DNA of 64,000 nucleotides, taken from the NCBI GenBank assembly GCA_031411495.1, contig JANOBD010000006.1, forward strand, positions 12,447 through 76,446. The letters run 5' to 3'. Origin of the DNA: JANOBD01 sp031411495 (lineage in GTDB: Bacteria; Planctomycetota; Phycisphaerae; Tepidisphaerales; Tepidisphaeraceae). Made by a program: the position numbers and the translations under genes. Positions 54,131-62,514 of the stretch are shown piece by piece. Positions within the stretch are counted from its first letter, which is position 1. Each line of letters starts with the position of its first letter. The notes below the pieces were generated by a model. It was not told the origin of the DNA. It worked only from the letters and a program-made list of their open reading frames with translations, and did no database searches.

Positions 54131-56950
54131 TCACGATGCGGCGCGGCCCGCCTGCAGCAGAGCGAGCGGCTGCTTTCTGGCGGTCGTGATCGCGGGGGCG
54201 AGTGTCGCGAGCAGCCCGGTGAAGATGACGAACACGCTCGCCCCGGCGACGATGTCCCACGGCAACACCAGCGGCGGGTCGAAGCCGATCACCGTCGCGT
54301 AGAGTCGGTTGGCGTTGATCGCCAGGATGAGACCGAATCCCACGCCCAGAACCATGCCGACCAGCGAGAGCAATGTCGCCTCGGCGAGGAGCATGCGCAG
54401 CAGTTCGCTGCGCGTCAGCCCGATCGCACGCAGCACGCCCAGCCGCCATTGCCGCGTGCGCACGGCGGCGACGATCGCGTTGCCCACACCGATCGATGCG
54501 ACCAGCATCGACATTACCGCGACCGCCGATGCGAACCCCATCACGCGGTTGAAGGTCGATTCGATCTCGTACTTCAACTGTCGGACATCGGCGACGGTCA
54601 GTCCCTCTTTGCCGAGCTTCTTCTGCATGTTCTCGATCAGGTCCTTCTTCTGCACGCCCGGCTCGAGGTTCGCCGCGAGCAGCATCGCCTCGCGCACGCC
54701 GAACACTTCATCGGCATCCTTCAGCGTGCCGAACACCGTGGCAGCGGTCTGGTCCTTCACGCGATTAGGCAGGTCGAAGGTGTTGAGCATCACGTCCAGC
54801 CCCGGCGACCAGACGACGCCGACGATGACGAAGTCGACCCGCTCCTTGATGAACGTTCCCGCCTCCATCGGAAACGTCGAGCCCACGCTGTAGCCGCGCA
54901 GCTTCCGGAACTCGTTGGTGATGACGAGGTATCGACCCGGTTCGTTGGTCGCGATGTCCGCTTTCGCGACCACCTGATGTCCGCCGTTCAGCGTGAATAC
55001 CGACAATGAGTCGGCCGATTCGGATTCGATGGCGCCGTGTACGACCGAGCCGTCTTTCAACGTGAGCGCGCGGCCGCTGGTCATCATGCGCTGCGCGGTC
55101 TTCTCGTCGCCGACGCGGAAATCCAGCTCCATCATCTCGAACGCCAGTGTCGGATCGACACCGATGAAGAGAGTCTGATCCGGCAAGGGAGTTCCTGCGA
55201 CGCTGAAGACCTTTTCGCCGAGCGTCTGCGCGTTGACGGCCATCGCCATCACCTTGCCCGGCACGACGCCGCGAACTTTGCGGATCGCCTCGACTTCGCC
55301 GGGATGGATCGAAAGCTTTCCGTAACTCGTATCCGGGAGGATGAAGACATCGGGGAATCGTGTCGGGAGCTTCCACGCGCCCAGCGCGCTGCGGGCCTGG
55401 GCGTTCATGACGATCAGGATCATCAGCCCGATCATCATCGCGACGCCGGTCGCGGCGCTGCGCCAAGGCGACTCGGTGAGCTGCTGCTTCAGCAGCGCCG
55501 GTGGCAACCCGAACAATCGGGCCAGCAGGTTGCGGCCGGTGACTTCGACCAATAGCACGATCAGCGGCGCCAGCAGCAGCGCACCCAGCAGCATCATGGG
55601 CACGCCGACGATGATGTGGCCGAGGAGGCGCGACTCGCGCACGTGATAGAGCAGGTACTTGGCGCCGACCGCGGTGAAGATCGGCTCGAGCGGGCCGAAG
55701 ATGATGAACGAATCGAGCGACGCGAGGATGATGCCGAAAATGACCGTCTTCCACGGGAACCGCGAAGAGGTCTGGGTGGTCGCACTGCTCATCGCTTCGA
55801 GCGGCCGGGCGCGGCTCGCCCAGAACGCCGGGATCAGGCTCGCGACCAGCGCGGCCAGCGACGCGACGAGCACGGCGTAGAGCATGCCCGCCGGATCGAG
55901 CGCGACGCCGCCGTCGAACATCTGAGGGAACAGCAGTCGCAGAACGTAAATCCCCGCGATGCCCAGCGGCACGCCGAGGACCGCGCCCGAGAGGCCGATG
56001 AACAAGCCTTCCATGCACACGAGCCGCGCGACCTGAAATCGCGAAGCGCCGAGCGCACGGAGCATCGCGAGCTGGCGATGCTGTTCCTGCACGCCGGTCA
56101 TGAGCGCCGAGAGGATGATGAAGGTGGCCGAGGCGAGTCCGATGGTGCTGCCGAGGTAGCTGGCCATGCGGAGCGTGATCAGTCCCTTGTCGAGCCCGGC
56201 CCGGTCGTCGCGCACCAGCGTCAGTCGATAGTGCGGATCGATCTCGCGGAGCCTGGCCGACCATTCCGACTGGAACGCGGCGCCGTCGACGTTCACATTG
56301 AACTCGCCGCGAACCTTGCCGACGTTGCCCGGGCGGTCGGGCGCGATGAACTCGCGGAGCTGGTCCATCGAGACATACCCGCTGCGGAAGAACATGCGCA
56401 ACAACGCCGGCTTGTGAATCACGCCGACGATCTTGAGTTTCAGCGGCGCCTCGCCGCCGCCGAACTCGACGGTGTCGCCGAGCTTGGCCTTGAGGTTTTC
56501 CAGAGCGTTCTGGTCGATAACGATCGCGTCGCGCTCGCCGGGCTCGAGGAAGCGGCCCGAATCCATGCGAGGCGCCCGGCCGAGCGATTGCGGGTCGTTT
56601 TCGATCCCGAACAGCATCATCCGCGACTGAAGGATGGGCGCGCCGGTCTGATCCTGCGGCGTCACCATCGCTTCGATCCGCGAGCTGATGTGCCGGACAC
56701 GCGGGTCGGCGCGCAGGTCGGCCAGGACCTGCTGCGGAATCGCGGGGATCGGGTCGTCGTAGCGGTTCACTTCGAAATCGATGGCGCCGATGAAGTCTTC
56801 CACGAACGCGCGAATCGCCCGCTCGATCGATGCGTAGCCACTGGTGATCGCAACCACCAGCGCCACCGAGAGCGCAACCGCGAGGATCGTGAGCGCGAAC
56901 CGCGGCCAGCGGGATTTGAAATTGGCGATGGCGAGACGAGTGACGGCCAC
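54131..56950 (-). CDS. FtsX-type ABC transporter permease
   Basis: A 939-residue permease with N-terminal helix (SRWPRFALTILAVALSVALV), a large periplasmic domain, and two FtsX-like domains (helices near LASATFIILSALMTG, MIGLMILIVMNAQA and FASAVAVMSMLVASIG). It fits the MacB/LolCE-type permease scheme and pairs with the ATPase downstream. Substrate unknown; lipoproteins, peptides or cell-wall regulation are options. Convergent with ribF. Confidence 0.85.
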   Translation of the reverse strand: MAVTRLAIANFKSRWPRFALTILAVALSVALVVAITSGYASIERAIRAFVEDFIGAIDFEVNRYDDPIPAIPQQVLADLRADPRVRHISSRIEAMVTPQDQTGAPILQSRMMLFGIENDPQSLGRAPRMDSGRFLEPGERDAIVIDQNALENLKAKLGDTVEFGGGEAPLKLKIVGVIHKPALLRMFFRSGYVSMDQLREFIAPDRPGNVGKVRGEFNVNVDGAAFQSEWSARLREIDPHYRLTLVRDDRAGLDKGLITLRMASYLGSTIGLASATFIILSALMTGVQEQHRQLAMLRALGASRFQVARLVCMEGLFIGLSGAVLGVPLGIAGIYVLRLLFPQMFDGGVALDPAGMLYAVLVASLAALVASLIPAFWASRARPLEAMSSATTQTSSRFPWKTVIFGIILASLDSFIIFGPLEPIFTAVGAKYLLYHVRESRLLGHIIVGVPMMLLGALLLAPLIVLLVEVTGRNLLARLFGLPPALLKQQLTESPWRSAATGVAMMIGLMILIVMNAQARSALGAWKLPTRFPDVFILPDTSYGKLSIHPGEVEAIRKVRGVVPGKVMAMAVNAQTLGEKVFSVAGTPLPDQTLFIGVDPTLAFEMMELDFRVGDEKTAQRMMTSGRALTLKDGSVVHGAIESESADSLSVFTLNGGHQVVAKADIATNEPGRYLVITNEFRKLRGYSVGSTFPMEAGTFIKERVDFVIVGVVWSPGLDVMLNTFDLPNRVKDQTAATVFGTLKDADEVFGVREAMLLAANLEPGVQKKDLIENMQKKLGKEGLTVADVRQLKYEIESTFNRVMGFASAVAVMSMLVASIGVGNAIVAAVRTRQWRLGVLRAIGLTRSELLRMLLAEATLLSLVGMVLGVGFGLILAINANRLYATVIGFDPPLVLPWDIVAGASVFVIFTGLLATLAPAITTARKQPLALLQAGRAAS

Positions 56951-56992
56951 GGGTTCCTCGGGGTAATTGCGATTCTCTTGCGGCTAGATATG

Positions 56993-57103
56993 AATGACCA
57001 AACCACAATTACCAACAAATAACCAAAGACCAGTATCCAACAGAGGTTCGATTTGGTTTTTGGTCATTGGGCATTTGTTGGTCATTGGTTCTTGGTCATT
57101 GCC
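56993..57103. mobile_element. Palindromic element between ABC permease and ATPase genes
   Basis: About 111 bases of inverted words AATGACCAA..ACCAACAAATAACCAA (left) and TTGGTCATTGGTTCTTGGTC (right). It lies between the permease start and the ATPase stop codon (57109) in what would be one operon. Confidence 0.65.
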
Positions 57104-57108
57104 GACCA

Positions 57109-57846
57109 CTACTTCGCCATCGCCAAATGATATCGCTCGGCTACCAGGTGCGGCTGCTCGGCATCGTTCTCAAACGTCTGCAGCCGCTTCCCGTCCTTGA
57201 TGATGAGCACCTTCTGCGCGAACGCGGCCACCGTCGGTTCGTGGGTGACCATCACGATCGTCTTGCCGCCCTTTTCGGAAAGGTCGCGCAGCAGATTGCA
57301 GACGATGTCGCTGTTTACCGAGTCGAGATTGCCCGTCGGCTCATCGGCGAAGATGACGGCGGGATCGGTCACCAGCGCGCGGCCGATCGCGACGCGCTGC
57401 TGCTCGCCGCCCGAAAGCGCATCCGGCTTGTGGTCGGCCCGCTCGCTGAGCCCAAGCTGATCCAGCAGTTGATCCACGCGACGATTTTGCTCGGCCCCGG
57501 TTCGCCGGTCGAGCAGGAGCGGGAGCGACAGGTTCTGCCGCGCCGTCAGGCTCGGAATCAGGTTGAAACTCTGGAAGACGAGCCCGATGTGTCGGCGGCG
57601 GAAGAGCGTCAGTTCCCGATCGGAAAGCTTGCCCAGGTCTGTGCCGTTGATGACCACCCGGCCGCCGTCGGCGGTAGTGAGTCCGGACATGAGGTGAAGC
57701 AGCGTACTCTTCCCCGAGCCGCTGGCGCCCATGATGGCGACGAACGCGCCCGCCTCGACATCGAGGCTCACGCCGTCGAGCGCGACGATCTGCCGCTCAC
57801 CCTGCCGGAACTGCTTGTGGACGTTTTCGACGATGAGCGGGTTCAT
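57109..57846 (-). CDS. LolD/MacB-type ABC transporter ATPase
   Basis: A 245-residue ATPase: Walker A GASGSGKSTLL, signature LSGGEQQRVAIGRAL, Walker B AVIFADEPTGNLD, D-loop NSDIVCNLL. The family moves lipoproteins or peptides with an FtsX-type permease, here the gene at 54131-56950. I chose ATG 57846; an upstream ATG at 57921 has no family residues. Confidence 0.9.
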   Translation of the reverse strand: MNPLIVENVHKQFRQGERQIVALDGVSLDVEAGAFVAIMGASGSGKSTLLHLMSGLTTADGGRVVINGTDLGKLSDRELTLFRRRHIGLVFQSFNLIPSLTARQNLSLPLLLDRRTGAEQNRRVDQLLDQLGLSERADHKPDALSGGEQQRVAIGRALVTDPAVIFADEPTGNLDSVNSDIVCNLLRDLSEKGGKTIVMVTHEPTVAAFAQKVLIIKDGKRLQTFENDAEQPHLVAERYHLAMAK

Positions 57847-57985
57847 AGAGAGGGAGAATGATAGCCGGTCTGGGCAGGGAATGCCGGATGTAGAATGCTT
57901 GAACGCCTTTGGAATCCACATTCACTTGATCGGGCAAAGTTTCGGCATTCTCTTTGGGCGGTTTGTGTCTACACTCTGCCGGCCC

Positions 57986-58843
57986 ATGCGCGTCCTGGTC
58001 GCTGCCGATCTTCATTGGAACCATCCGCGCTCGCGTGAGAGCGCCGAGGCCCTCATCCACCAGATCAATCGCGAGCAGTTCGATGTGCTTCTGATCGTGG
58101 GTGACGTCGGTGTCGGCGATGGCGAATCGATCGAGGAATGTCTCTCCCACTTCGGCTTCCGCGGGCCCCGCTTATTCGTCCCCGGCAATCACGAACTCTG
58201 GTCGACCGATCCGAGCGTTAACCTTCATGATGAAGAACTTCCGCAGCGCATCGAATCGATCGGCTGGCGATGGCTGCCGAAGGAGCCGTTCGTCAAAGGC
58301 GATATCGCCTTCGTCGGCAGTGTCGGCTGGTACGATTACGGCTTCGCGGATGATGAGTTACAGATTCCAAGACTGTTTTACCAGCGCAAGACCAGCCCCG
58401 GCGCGGTGCTGAGCACACAGGAACCGGCCGACCTTCTCGAACTCGCCACGGCCGCGCCCGAACGCGCCCGAGAACTGGTCGCGCGGTGGAACGATGTGAA
58501 GTACGTCCATCTGGGCATGAGCGACGAGGCCTTCGTCGACCGCGAGTGCATTCGCCTGCAGCGTGAACTCGAATCGCTCGCGGACAAGCGCCACGTCATC
58601 GCCGCCATCCACACCCTTCCGTTCGAAGAACTGCTTCCACCCATGCGCGGCGGACAGTGGAACTTCGCCAAGGCCTACCTCGGCACGCCGAAGATCGGCG
58701 AAGTGCTCAAGCGTTTCGACAACATCAGCCACGTCGTCTGCGGCCACAGCCACTACCCGATCGAGGCGCAAGTGGGGTTGATGAAAGCGATCAACATCGG
58801 CGCGGGGTATCGCAGCAAGCGGTTCGTGGTGATCGAAGTGTGA
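57986..58843 (+). CDS. Calcineurin-like metallophosphoesterase
   Basis: A 285-residue phosphoesterase with all five family motifs: AADLHWNHPRS, VGDVGVGDG, PGNHELWS, HTLPF, and CGHSHYP. It binds two metals and could act on nucleotides, nucleic acid ends or phosphoproteins; the substrate is unknown. ATG 57986. It starts 140 bases after the divergent ABC ATPase. Confidence 0.85.
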   Translation: MRVLVAADLHWNHPRSRESAEALIHQINREQFDVLLIVGDVGVGDGESIEECLSHFGFRGPRLFVPGNHELWSTDPSVNLHDEELPQRIESIGWRWLPKEPFVKGDIAFVGSVGWYDYGFADDELQIPRLFYQRKTSPGAVLSTQEPADLLELATAAPERARELVARWNDVKYVHLGMSDEAFVDRECIRLQRELESLADKRHVIAAIHTLPFEELLPPMRGGQWNFAKAYLGTPKIGEVLKRFDNISHVVCGHSHYPIEAQVGLMKAINIGAGYRSKRFVVIEV

Positions 58844-58857
58844 GAAAGACGCCGGGC

Positions 58858-59970
58858 TCACGCCGCCAGGCGGGGAATGGCCTTGTCCGCGGTTTCGATT
58901 CGCCTCGCAACCTCGTACTTGCCCGCGCTCGGGTCGACGCCATTCGCGCTCACGTGCTCCATCCACCGGTCGCGAAGCTCGCGGGCCTTGGCGATCACCT
59001 TCGGGTCGTGCTTCGCCTTGGCACGCTTCTCGCGCTTCGGCTTGGCCTTTTCTTCCTCGGGCGTCTTCACGAAGCTCAGCCGGCTCATCGCCATCCTGCA
59101 CGGCCCGCGCAACACCTGCTGCGGCTTCTTCTGCTTCGGCGAGGCCCGCACTTCCTCGCCGATCAATCGCTCGGGCCGCTCCTGGGGCAGCAACACCGGC
59201 AGCGCATCCCGCCAATGCATCCCCGGCGGGATCGGCAACACGATCCGCTCCGCGCTCAGCGCGCCGCCTGTCGTCTTGCTCGGAAACCACCACGGCGTGG
59301 ATGTATCTCCCGCACGAATCCGCTTCTGCCAGAAGATGTGAATGCGGGGTCCGCGGTCAGCGGTCTGCGGCGGGCGGTGAAAAGCATCGGACGCCGCATC
59401 AATTGTTCGCCGCCGACCGCCCACCGTCGACCGCCGACCGCCCGTCCTGTACGCGATCGGCACAAACCCCATCGCCTCCCAAAACTTGTTCGCCGGAAGA
59501 TCCTGCGCGCACCAGCAACAATAGAGTCGACATCCGTACGCCGAGCGCTCGAACACCTCGCGCAGGAGATTCGCGCCGATGAACCCGCGCTCGCGCCCCG
59601 TCGCGACACACAATTGGAACACCGCCCCCAGTTCATCGCGCTTCAGGTACCGATCCTTCGAGATGATGTAGCCCACGGGAGTCCGCGGTCGTCGGTCTGC
59701 GGTCGGCGGCAATACGTTCTCATCTTCACCGCCCACCGCCGACTGCCCACCGTCGACCTCTTCAGCGACGAGCACATTCCCGCCGTCGATGTACCCTTCC
59801 ATCTGGGCGCGCGGAAAGAACCCCAGCGCCTTCGAATGCTTCTTCTGCAGCGCATCCATGAACGGCAGATCCTCACGCGTCCCCACGCGCACCGACATCG
59901 GCACGCGAGGAGTGGGCAGTAAGCAGTGGGCGCTGGGCAGTGAAGACGCAGATGAAATGATCTCGCTCAT
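58858..59970 (-). CDS. GNAT-like protein with three repeat insertions
   Basis: A 370-residue protein. A GNAT-type region is recognisable: VRVGTREDLPFMDALQKKHS, then QLCVATGRERGFIGANLLRE (acetyl-CoA loop GRERGFIG) and CCWCAQDLPANKFWEAMGF. The C-terminal half is basic and rich in Lys/Arg. Three repeats lengthen the protein in frame: the N-terminal SSASSLPSAHCLLPTPRV, an inner Gly/Arg/Pro region at about 90-115, and one at about 195-225. ATG 59970 has GAGGCGAAC before it; ATG 59898 is the conserved core start without a ribosome binding site. Confidence 0.75.
   Translation of the reverse strand: MSEIISSASSLPSAHCLLPTPRVPMSVRVGTREDLPFMDALQKKHSKALGFFPRAQMEGYIDGGNVLVAEEVDGGQSAVGGEDENVLPPTADRRPRTPVGYIISKDRYLKRDELGAVFQLCVATGRERGFIGANLLREVFERSAYGCRLYCCWCAQDLPANKFWEAMGFVPIAYRTGGRRSTVGGRRRTIDAASDAFHRPPQTADRGPRIHIFWQKRIRAGDTSTPWWFPSKTTGGALSAERIVLPIPPGMHWRDALPVLLPQERPERLIGEEVRASPKQKKPQQVLRGPCRMAMSRLSFVKTPEEEKAKPKREKRAKAKHDPKVIAKARELRDRWMEHVSANGVDPSAGKYEVARRIETADKAIPRLAA
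59348..59440. repeat. In-frame palindromic insertion in the GNAT-like gene (1)
   Basis: Left arm words GGTCCGCGGTCAGCGGTCTG (59348 on) and right arm words GACCGCCCACCGTCGACCGC (59414-59433), reverse in orientation; codes for Gly/Arg/Pro-rich residues. Confidence 0.65.
59681..59758. repeat. In-frame palindromic insertion in the GNAT-like gene (2)
   Basis: Words GTCCGCGGTCGTCGGTCTGC (59681 on) and CCGCCGACTGCCCACCGTCG (reversed type, about 59735-59754); same family as insertion 1. Confidence 0.65.
59911..59945. repeat. In-frame insertion at the N-terminus of the GNAT-like gene (3)
   Basis: Quasi-tandem AGTGGGCAGTAAGCAGTGGG and CGCTGGGCAGTG, a separate repeat family; lies between the two candidate start codons 59970 and 59898. 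Confidence 0.6.
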
Positions 59971-59988
59971 GTTCGCCTCACGAATTTG

Positions 59989-60148
59989 AACCACGAAGCC
60001 ACGAGGACACGAAGCTGCAACCTGACGCTCTGCTCTTCTCTGCGTTGATTTCTGATTCTCGTTCTAAGTATGAATGAAAAAGACGATCACCAGCCGTCCG
60101 ACAATCGCCCACCAAAAGACAACTTCGTGTCTTCGCGGCTTCGTGGTT
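59989..60148. mobile_element. 160-bp MITE-like element
   Basis: Terminal inverted repeats: left AACCACGAAGCCACGAGGAC (59989-60014) and right 60123-60148, reverse complement matching at 24 of 26 bases. No gene inside. It is between the GNAT-like gene and the gene at 60159. Same plan as the elements at 11713 and 19803. Confidence 0.75.
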
Positions 60149-60158
60149 AAGAATCCCC

Positions 60159-60542
60159 TCACGGAAACGGCAACGCCACCCCGCTCACGCCTTCCCACAC
60201 CTCGCCGCCGCTGGCCGCGACGATCCCGTTGGCCGCGTCGGCGGTGAGCGTCACTTCGCCCAGTTCCGCCGGGCCGAAACTCACCATCTCGATCGTGACC
60301 GATGTCGCCGTCACGCCCGTCGTCGTCGTGCCGATGAACGATGCGTTATTGAATTGCCCGTCCGCGACGACGATCGAATCGACGAGCATCTCGCCCGTGT
60401 CGATCGCCTTGTTGAACGTCAGCGTCACGCCCGGCACTTCCGGGTCATACGCCGCGCTCACCAGCGCGAGGGGCACGGCCGGCGACGCCGGCGTCTTCTT
60501 CTTCTGCGCGATAAACGGGACCGATGGAATCACAATCACCAC
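60159..60542 (-). CDS. Small beta-rich protein of unknown function
   Basis: A 127-residue protein. The stretch VPGVTLTFNKAIDTGEMLVD is like an Ig-like or bacterial adhesin-type fold, with no signal peptide recognised. GTG 60542 has GGAGG upstream; the protein starts VVIVIPSVPFIAQKKKTPAS. It pairs with 60708-61391 on the same strand across a palindromic element. Function unknown. Confidence 0.5.
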   Translation of the reverse strand: MVIVIPSVPFIAQKKKTPASPAVPLALVSAAYDPEVPGVTLTFNKAIDTGEMLVDSIVVADGQFNNASFIGTTTTGVTATSVTIEMVSFGPAELGEVTLTADAANGIVAASGGEVWEGVSGVALPFP

Positions 60543-60564
60543 GCACCTCCGGGAATCAAGAGAA

Positions 60565-60666
60565 GGGATGAGGGCGGAGGGATGCGGGATGAAGTCTGAG
60601 ATTTCCGTCTCATCCCTGCGGCAGGCGAAGCGTCCGCGCCGCCCTCATCCCTCAGCCCTTCATTCT
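60565..60666. mobile_element. Palindromic element with GGATGAGGG words
   Basis: Left GGATGAGGGCGGAGGGATGC (60567 on), right CGCCCTCATCCCTCAGCCCT (60640 on) reversed. Identical words at 23447-23475. It separates two leftward genes. Confidence 0.65.
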
Positions 60667-60707
60667 CACGCCGCGTAGGCTTTGCCTCACGCCGCGTCGG
60701 CTTTGCC
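60666..60707. repeat. 21-bp tandem duplication at a stop codon
   Basis: TCACGCCGCGTAGGCTTTGCC (60666-60686) and the copy 60687-60707 with one mismatch, directly after the stop codon of the 60708-61391 gene. Confidence 0.6.
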
Positions 60708-61391
60708 TCACGCTGCTTCGCGCATCGCGCCGCCGGCGATGTTCGTTTCCACTGGCGCACAGCCCGGGCCCGCCTGGTTGCGGAAGTTCACCCAGAACGC
60801 GGTCAGGTAGACCTTCGCGCCCGGCGGCGTCGTCACGGGGAACTCGATCTCCACTTTCGTCTGCGAGGTCGATCCCTCGTACTTCCAGTCGCTGACCGAC
60901 GCCGGCGGCGTGGCGCCGATGTAGCTGTACACGCGGGCGCCCGCCACGTCGTTGGGCTTGCCGCGGCGCTCGCCGGTCGCATCGTGCAGCCGCGCGATGA
61001 TCGTCGTGCCGTAGCGCTCGATGATCTCCAGCATCGGCGGCTCGGACGGGATCGGCCGCGGCGAGGGCGTCTTGCGGACGTTCAATCCCAGTGCTTCCCG
61101 CTGCGCACCCGTCACGGTCGCCGAGGCGTCGATGAACTTCACGAGCGCGCGAATCTGCGTTTTGAGTGCCGCCCGTGCCGCGTTCTTCGCGGTGATGGCG
61201 GGATGCGTGCGCGTCGACGGCTCGATCGCGGTGGCGTACGCCGTCGCATACGCGGTGTGGGCGGCGGTGTACGCCGTCGCCTGCGCCGCGGTGAGATTGT
61301 ACGTGGTCGGGCTGGCGGTGATGAGCGTCTTGAAGTTGGAACTCCAACTGAGCAGCAACGCATCCTTGGTCGGGATGTACGAACGGGACAT
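60708..61391 (-). CDS. Unknown protein with extended Ala/Thr repeat region
   Basis: A 227-residue protein. A helical, Ala/Thr/Tyr-rich segment (AAQATAYTAAHTAYATAYAT) is followed by a domain with SEPPMLEIIERYGTTIIARL and a final beta-rich part. Not secreted by any signal I can see. Similar small proteins are common in planctomycetes and Verrucomicrobia but I cannot name the family. Pairs with 60159-60542. Confidence 0.6.
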   Translation of the reverse strand: MSRSYIPTKDALLLSWSSNFKTLITASPTTYNLTAAQATAYTAAHTAYATAYATAIEPSTRTHPAITAKNAARAALKTQIRALVKFIDASATVTGAQREALGLNVRKTPSPRPIPSEPPMLEIIERYGTTIIARLHDATGERRGKPNDVAGARVYSYIGATPPASVSDWKYEGSTSQTKVEIEFPVTTPPGAKVYLTAFWVNFRNQAGPGCAPVETNIAGGAMREAA

Positions 61392-61611
61392 GACGGGCTC
61401 CTTCGCAACTGGTTCTTCAGCGCAATCGCGCTGTCGAACATCGAGAGGTGCGCCCGTAGCCGTCGCATCACGTGAGGCGACATTCCGCCGCAGGCACTGG
61501 CATCCAACATCGCCAACGATTCAGAGCGGCTTAACGACAAAACCGGAAAATCCTGAACGTCGTGGCCGCGCCGATAAAACCGCATGTGGCGTGACTCGCG
61601 GAGCCGGCTTG

Positions 61612-61941
61612 ATGGATTGCGAGCGCGATTCACGCCAAAGCGAGCGCTCCAATGAGCCTGGCGAGCGCTCGAATGAACCTGGTGAGCGCTCGGATGCGCA
61701 AGGGGAGCGCTCCAATGAGGCGGGCGAGCGCTCCAATGGGCTTGCGGAGCGCTCCAATGAACCTGGTGAGTACTCCAATGACGCTGGCGAGTACTCCAAT
61801 GACGCTGGCGCGTCGTCGGATGGATGCATTGAGGAGAGATCAGGCCCGCACGGGCCCGCGCGGACCGATCGACAAGCAAAGCGGTCCGCAGGCGCAGCGG
61901 CGGACCCTGCACACTACGTGTTACCATTCTGTTCGGGCTGA
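61612..61941 (+). CDS. Possible heptad-repeat protein
   Basis: A 109-codon frame from ATG 61612 with GGAG eight bases before, encoding eight seven-residue repeats of the ERSNEPG type (ERSNEPG, ERSDAQG, ERSNEAG, EYSNDAG). The minus strand is open here as well and lacks a ribosome binding site. Whether it is expressed is uncertain; the repeats could equally be a noncoding minisatellite that happens to be open. No homology recognised. Confidence 0.35.
   Translation: MDCERDSRQSERSNEPGERSNEPGERSDAQGERSNEAGERSNGLAERSNEPGEYSNDAGEYSNDAGASSDGCIEERSGPHGPARTDRQAKRSAGAAADPAHYVLPFCSG
61642..61809. repeat. Eight-unit 21-bp minisatellite
   Basis: Eight 21-bp units, the first six GAGCGCTC..., the last two GAGTACTC... 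(61768-61809, identical to each other). Units 1 and 6 differ at a few bases. Confidence 0.9.
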
Positions 61942-62048
61942 TCAAGATAATACGGAAGGCCAATGCGAAAACCGTTGTTTCCAGGTCCCCAACGGGTACG
62001 CTGACGAATGTTTCACCGCGCAGGGTGGTCTGCCGGTCAAGATAAACA

Positions 62049-62384
62049 ATGGTTATGCAGCAGCAGCAACTCGACCACGAGCGCCACCTTCCCGCTTGGA
62101 CGCCACGGCGGCACGTGCGGCTGGCGATGATCGTCGGTCCACTGCTCGTGGCTACGCTCCTGCCAATCTGGACGGTGTGGTACATCGGGCCATGGGAAGC
62201 GACTGGCGAAGCGGGCCCACTCTGGCGTGCATTGGGAATGCTGCCCGACAATGTGCGGGCCGCCGGCTTTTCCTATGTTGCATCGCTTTCCGGTAGTAAT
62301 GTTGTGACTGCCGGCTTCCTGCTGTTGCTGGGCTTTGGCGTGGAGCGGTTCTTCGTCATGCGCGGCCGGCGGGCTGCCGCATAA
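62049..62384 (+). CDS. Small membrane protein, probable integron cassette gene
   Basis: A 111-residue protein with two membrane helices (AMIVGPLLVATLLPIWTVWY and NVVTAGFLLLLGFGVERFF). No ribosome binding site is obvious. The stop codon TAA at 62382-62384 lies in the left arm of an attC-like site (62379-62479), the arrangement of cassette genes. No homologue is recognised; many cassette genes are unknown membrane proteins. Confidence 0.6.
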   Translation: MVMQQQQLDHERHLPAWTPRRHVRLAMIVGPLLVATLLPIWTVWYIGPWEATGEAGPLWRALGMLPDNVRAAGFSYVASLSGSNVVTAGFLLLLGFGVERFFVMRGRRAAA

Positions 62385-62479
62385 CCCGGCAATGCAACGG
62401 ACCGTGCCGGCGGTAAAGTTATTCGTGGTCGCGAGCGGCGCGTGCGCCGGCCCGGCCGTTGATCGCCACTACGTTATGC
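62379..62479. mobile_element. attC-like integron recombination site
   Basis: 101 bases bounded by GCATAAC (62379-62385) and GTTATGC (62473-62479), a perfect inverted pair of the RYYYAAC/GTTRRRY type. Inside, GGCAATGCAACGG (62388-62400) pairs with CCGTTGATCGCC (62457-62468) leaving one extra base, as the extrahelical base of attC, and ACCGTGCCGGCG pairs with CGCCGGCCCGG (62445-62455). The centre is unpaired. No integrase gene is in the window. Confidence 0.65.
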
Positions 62480-62514
62480 CGCTTGAAACGCATCCGCGGG
62501 ATCGCGTGCCCTGC

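Noticed and set aside
61642..61809. Possible CRISPR array
   Set aside because: The units are contiguous 21-bp tandem repeats without spacers, and there are no cas genes in the window.
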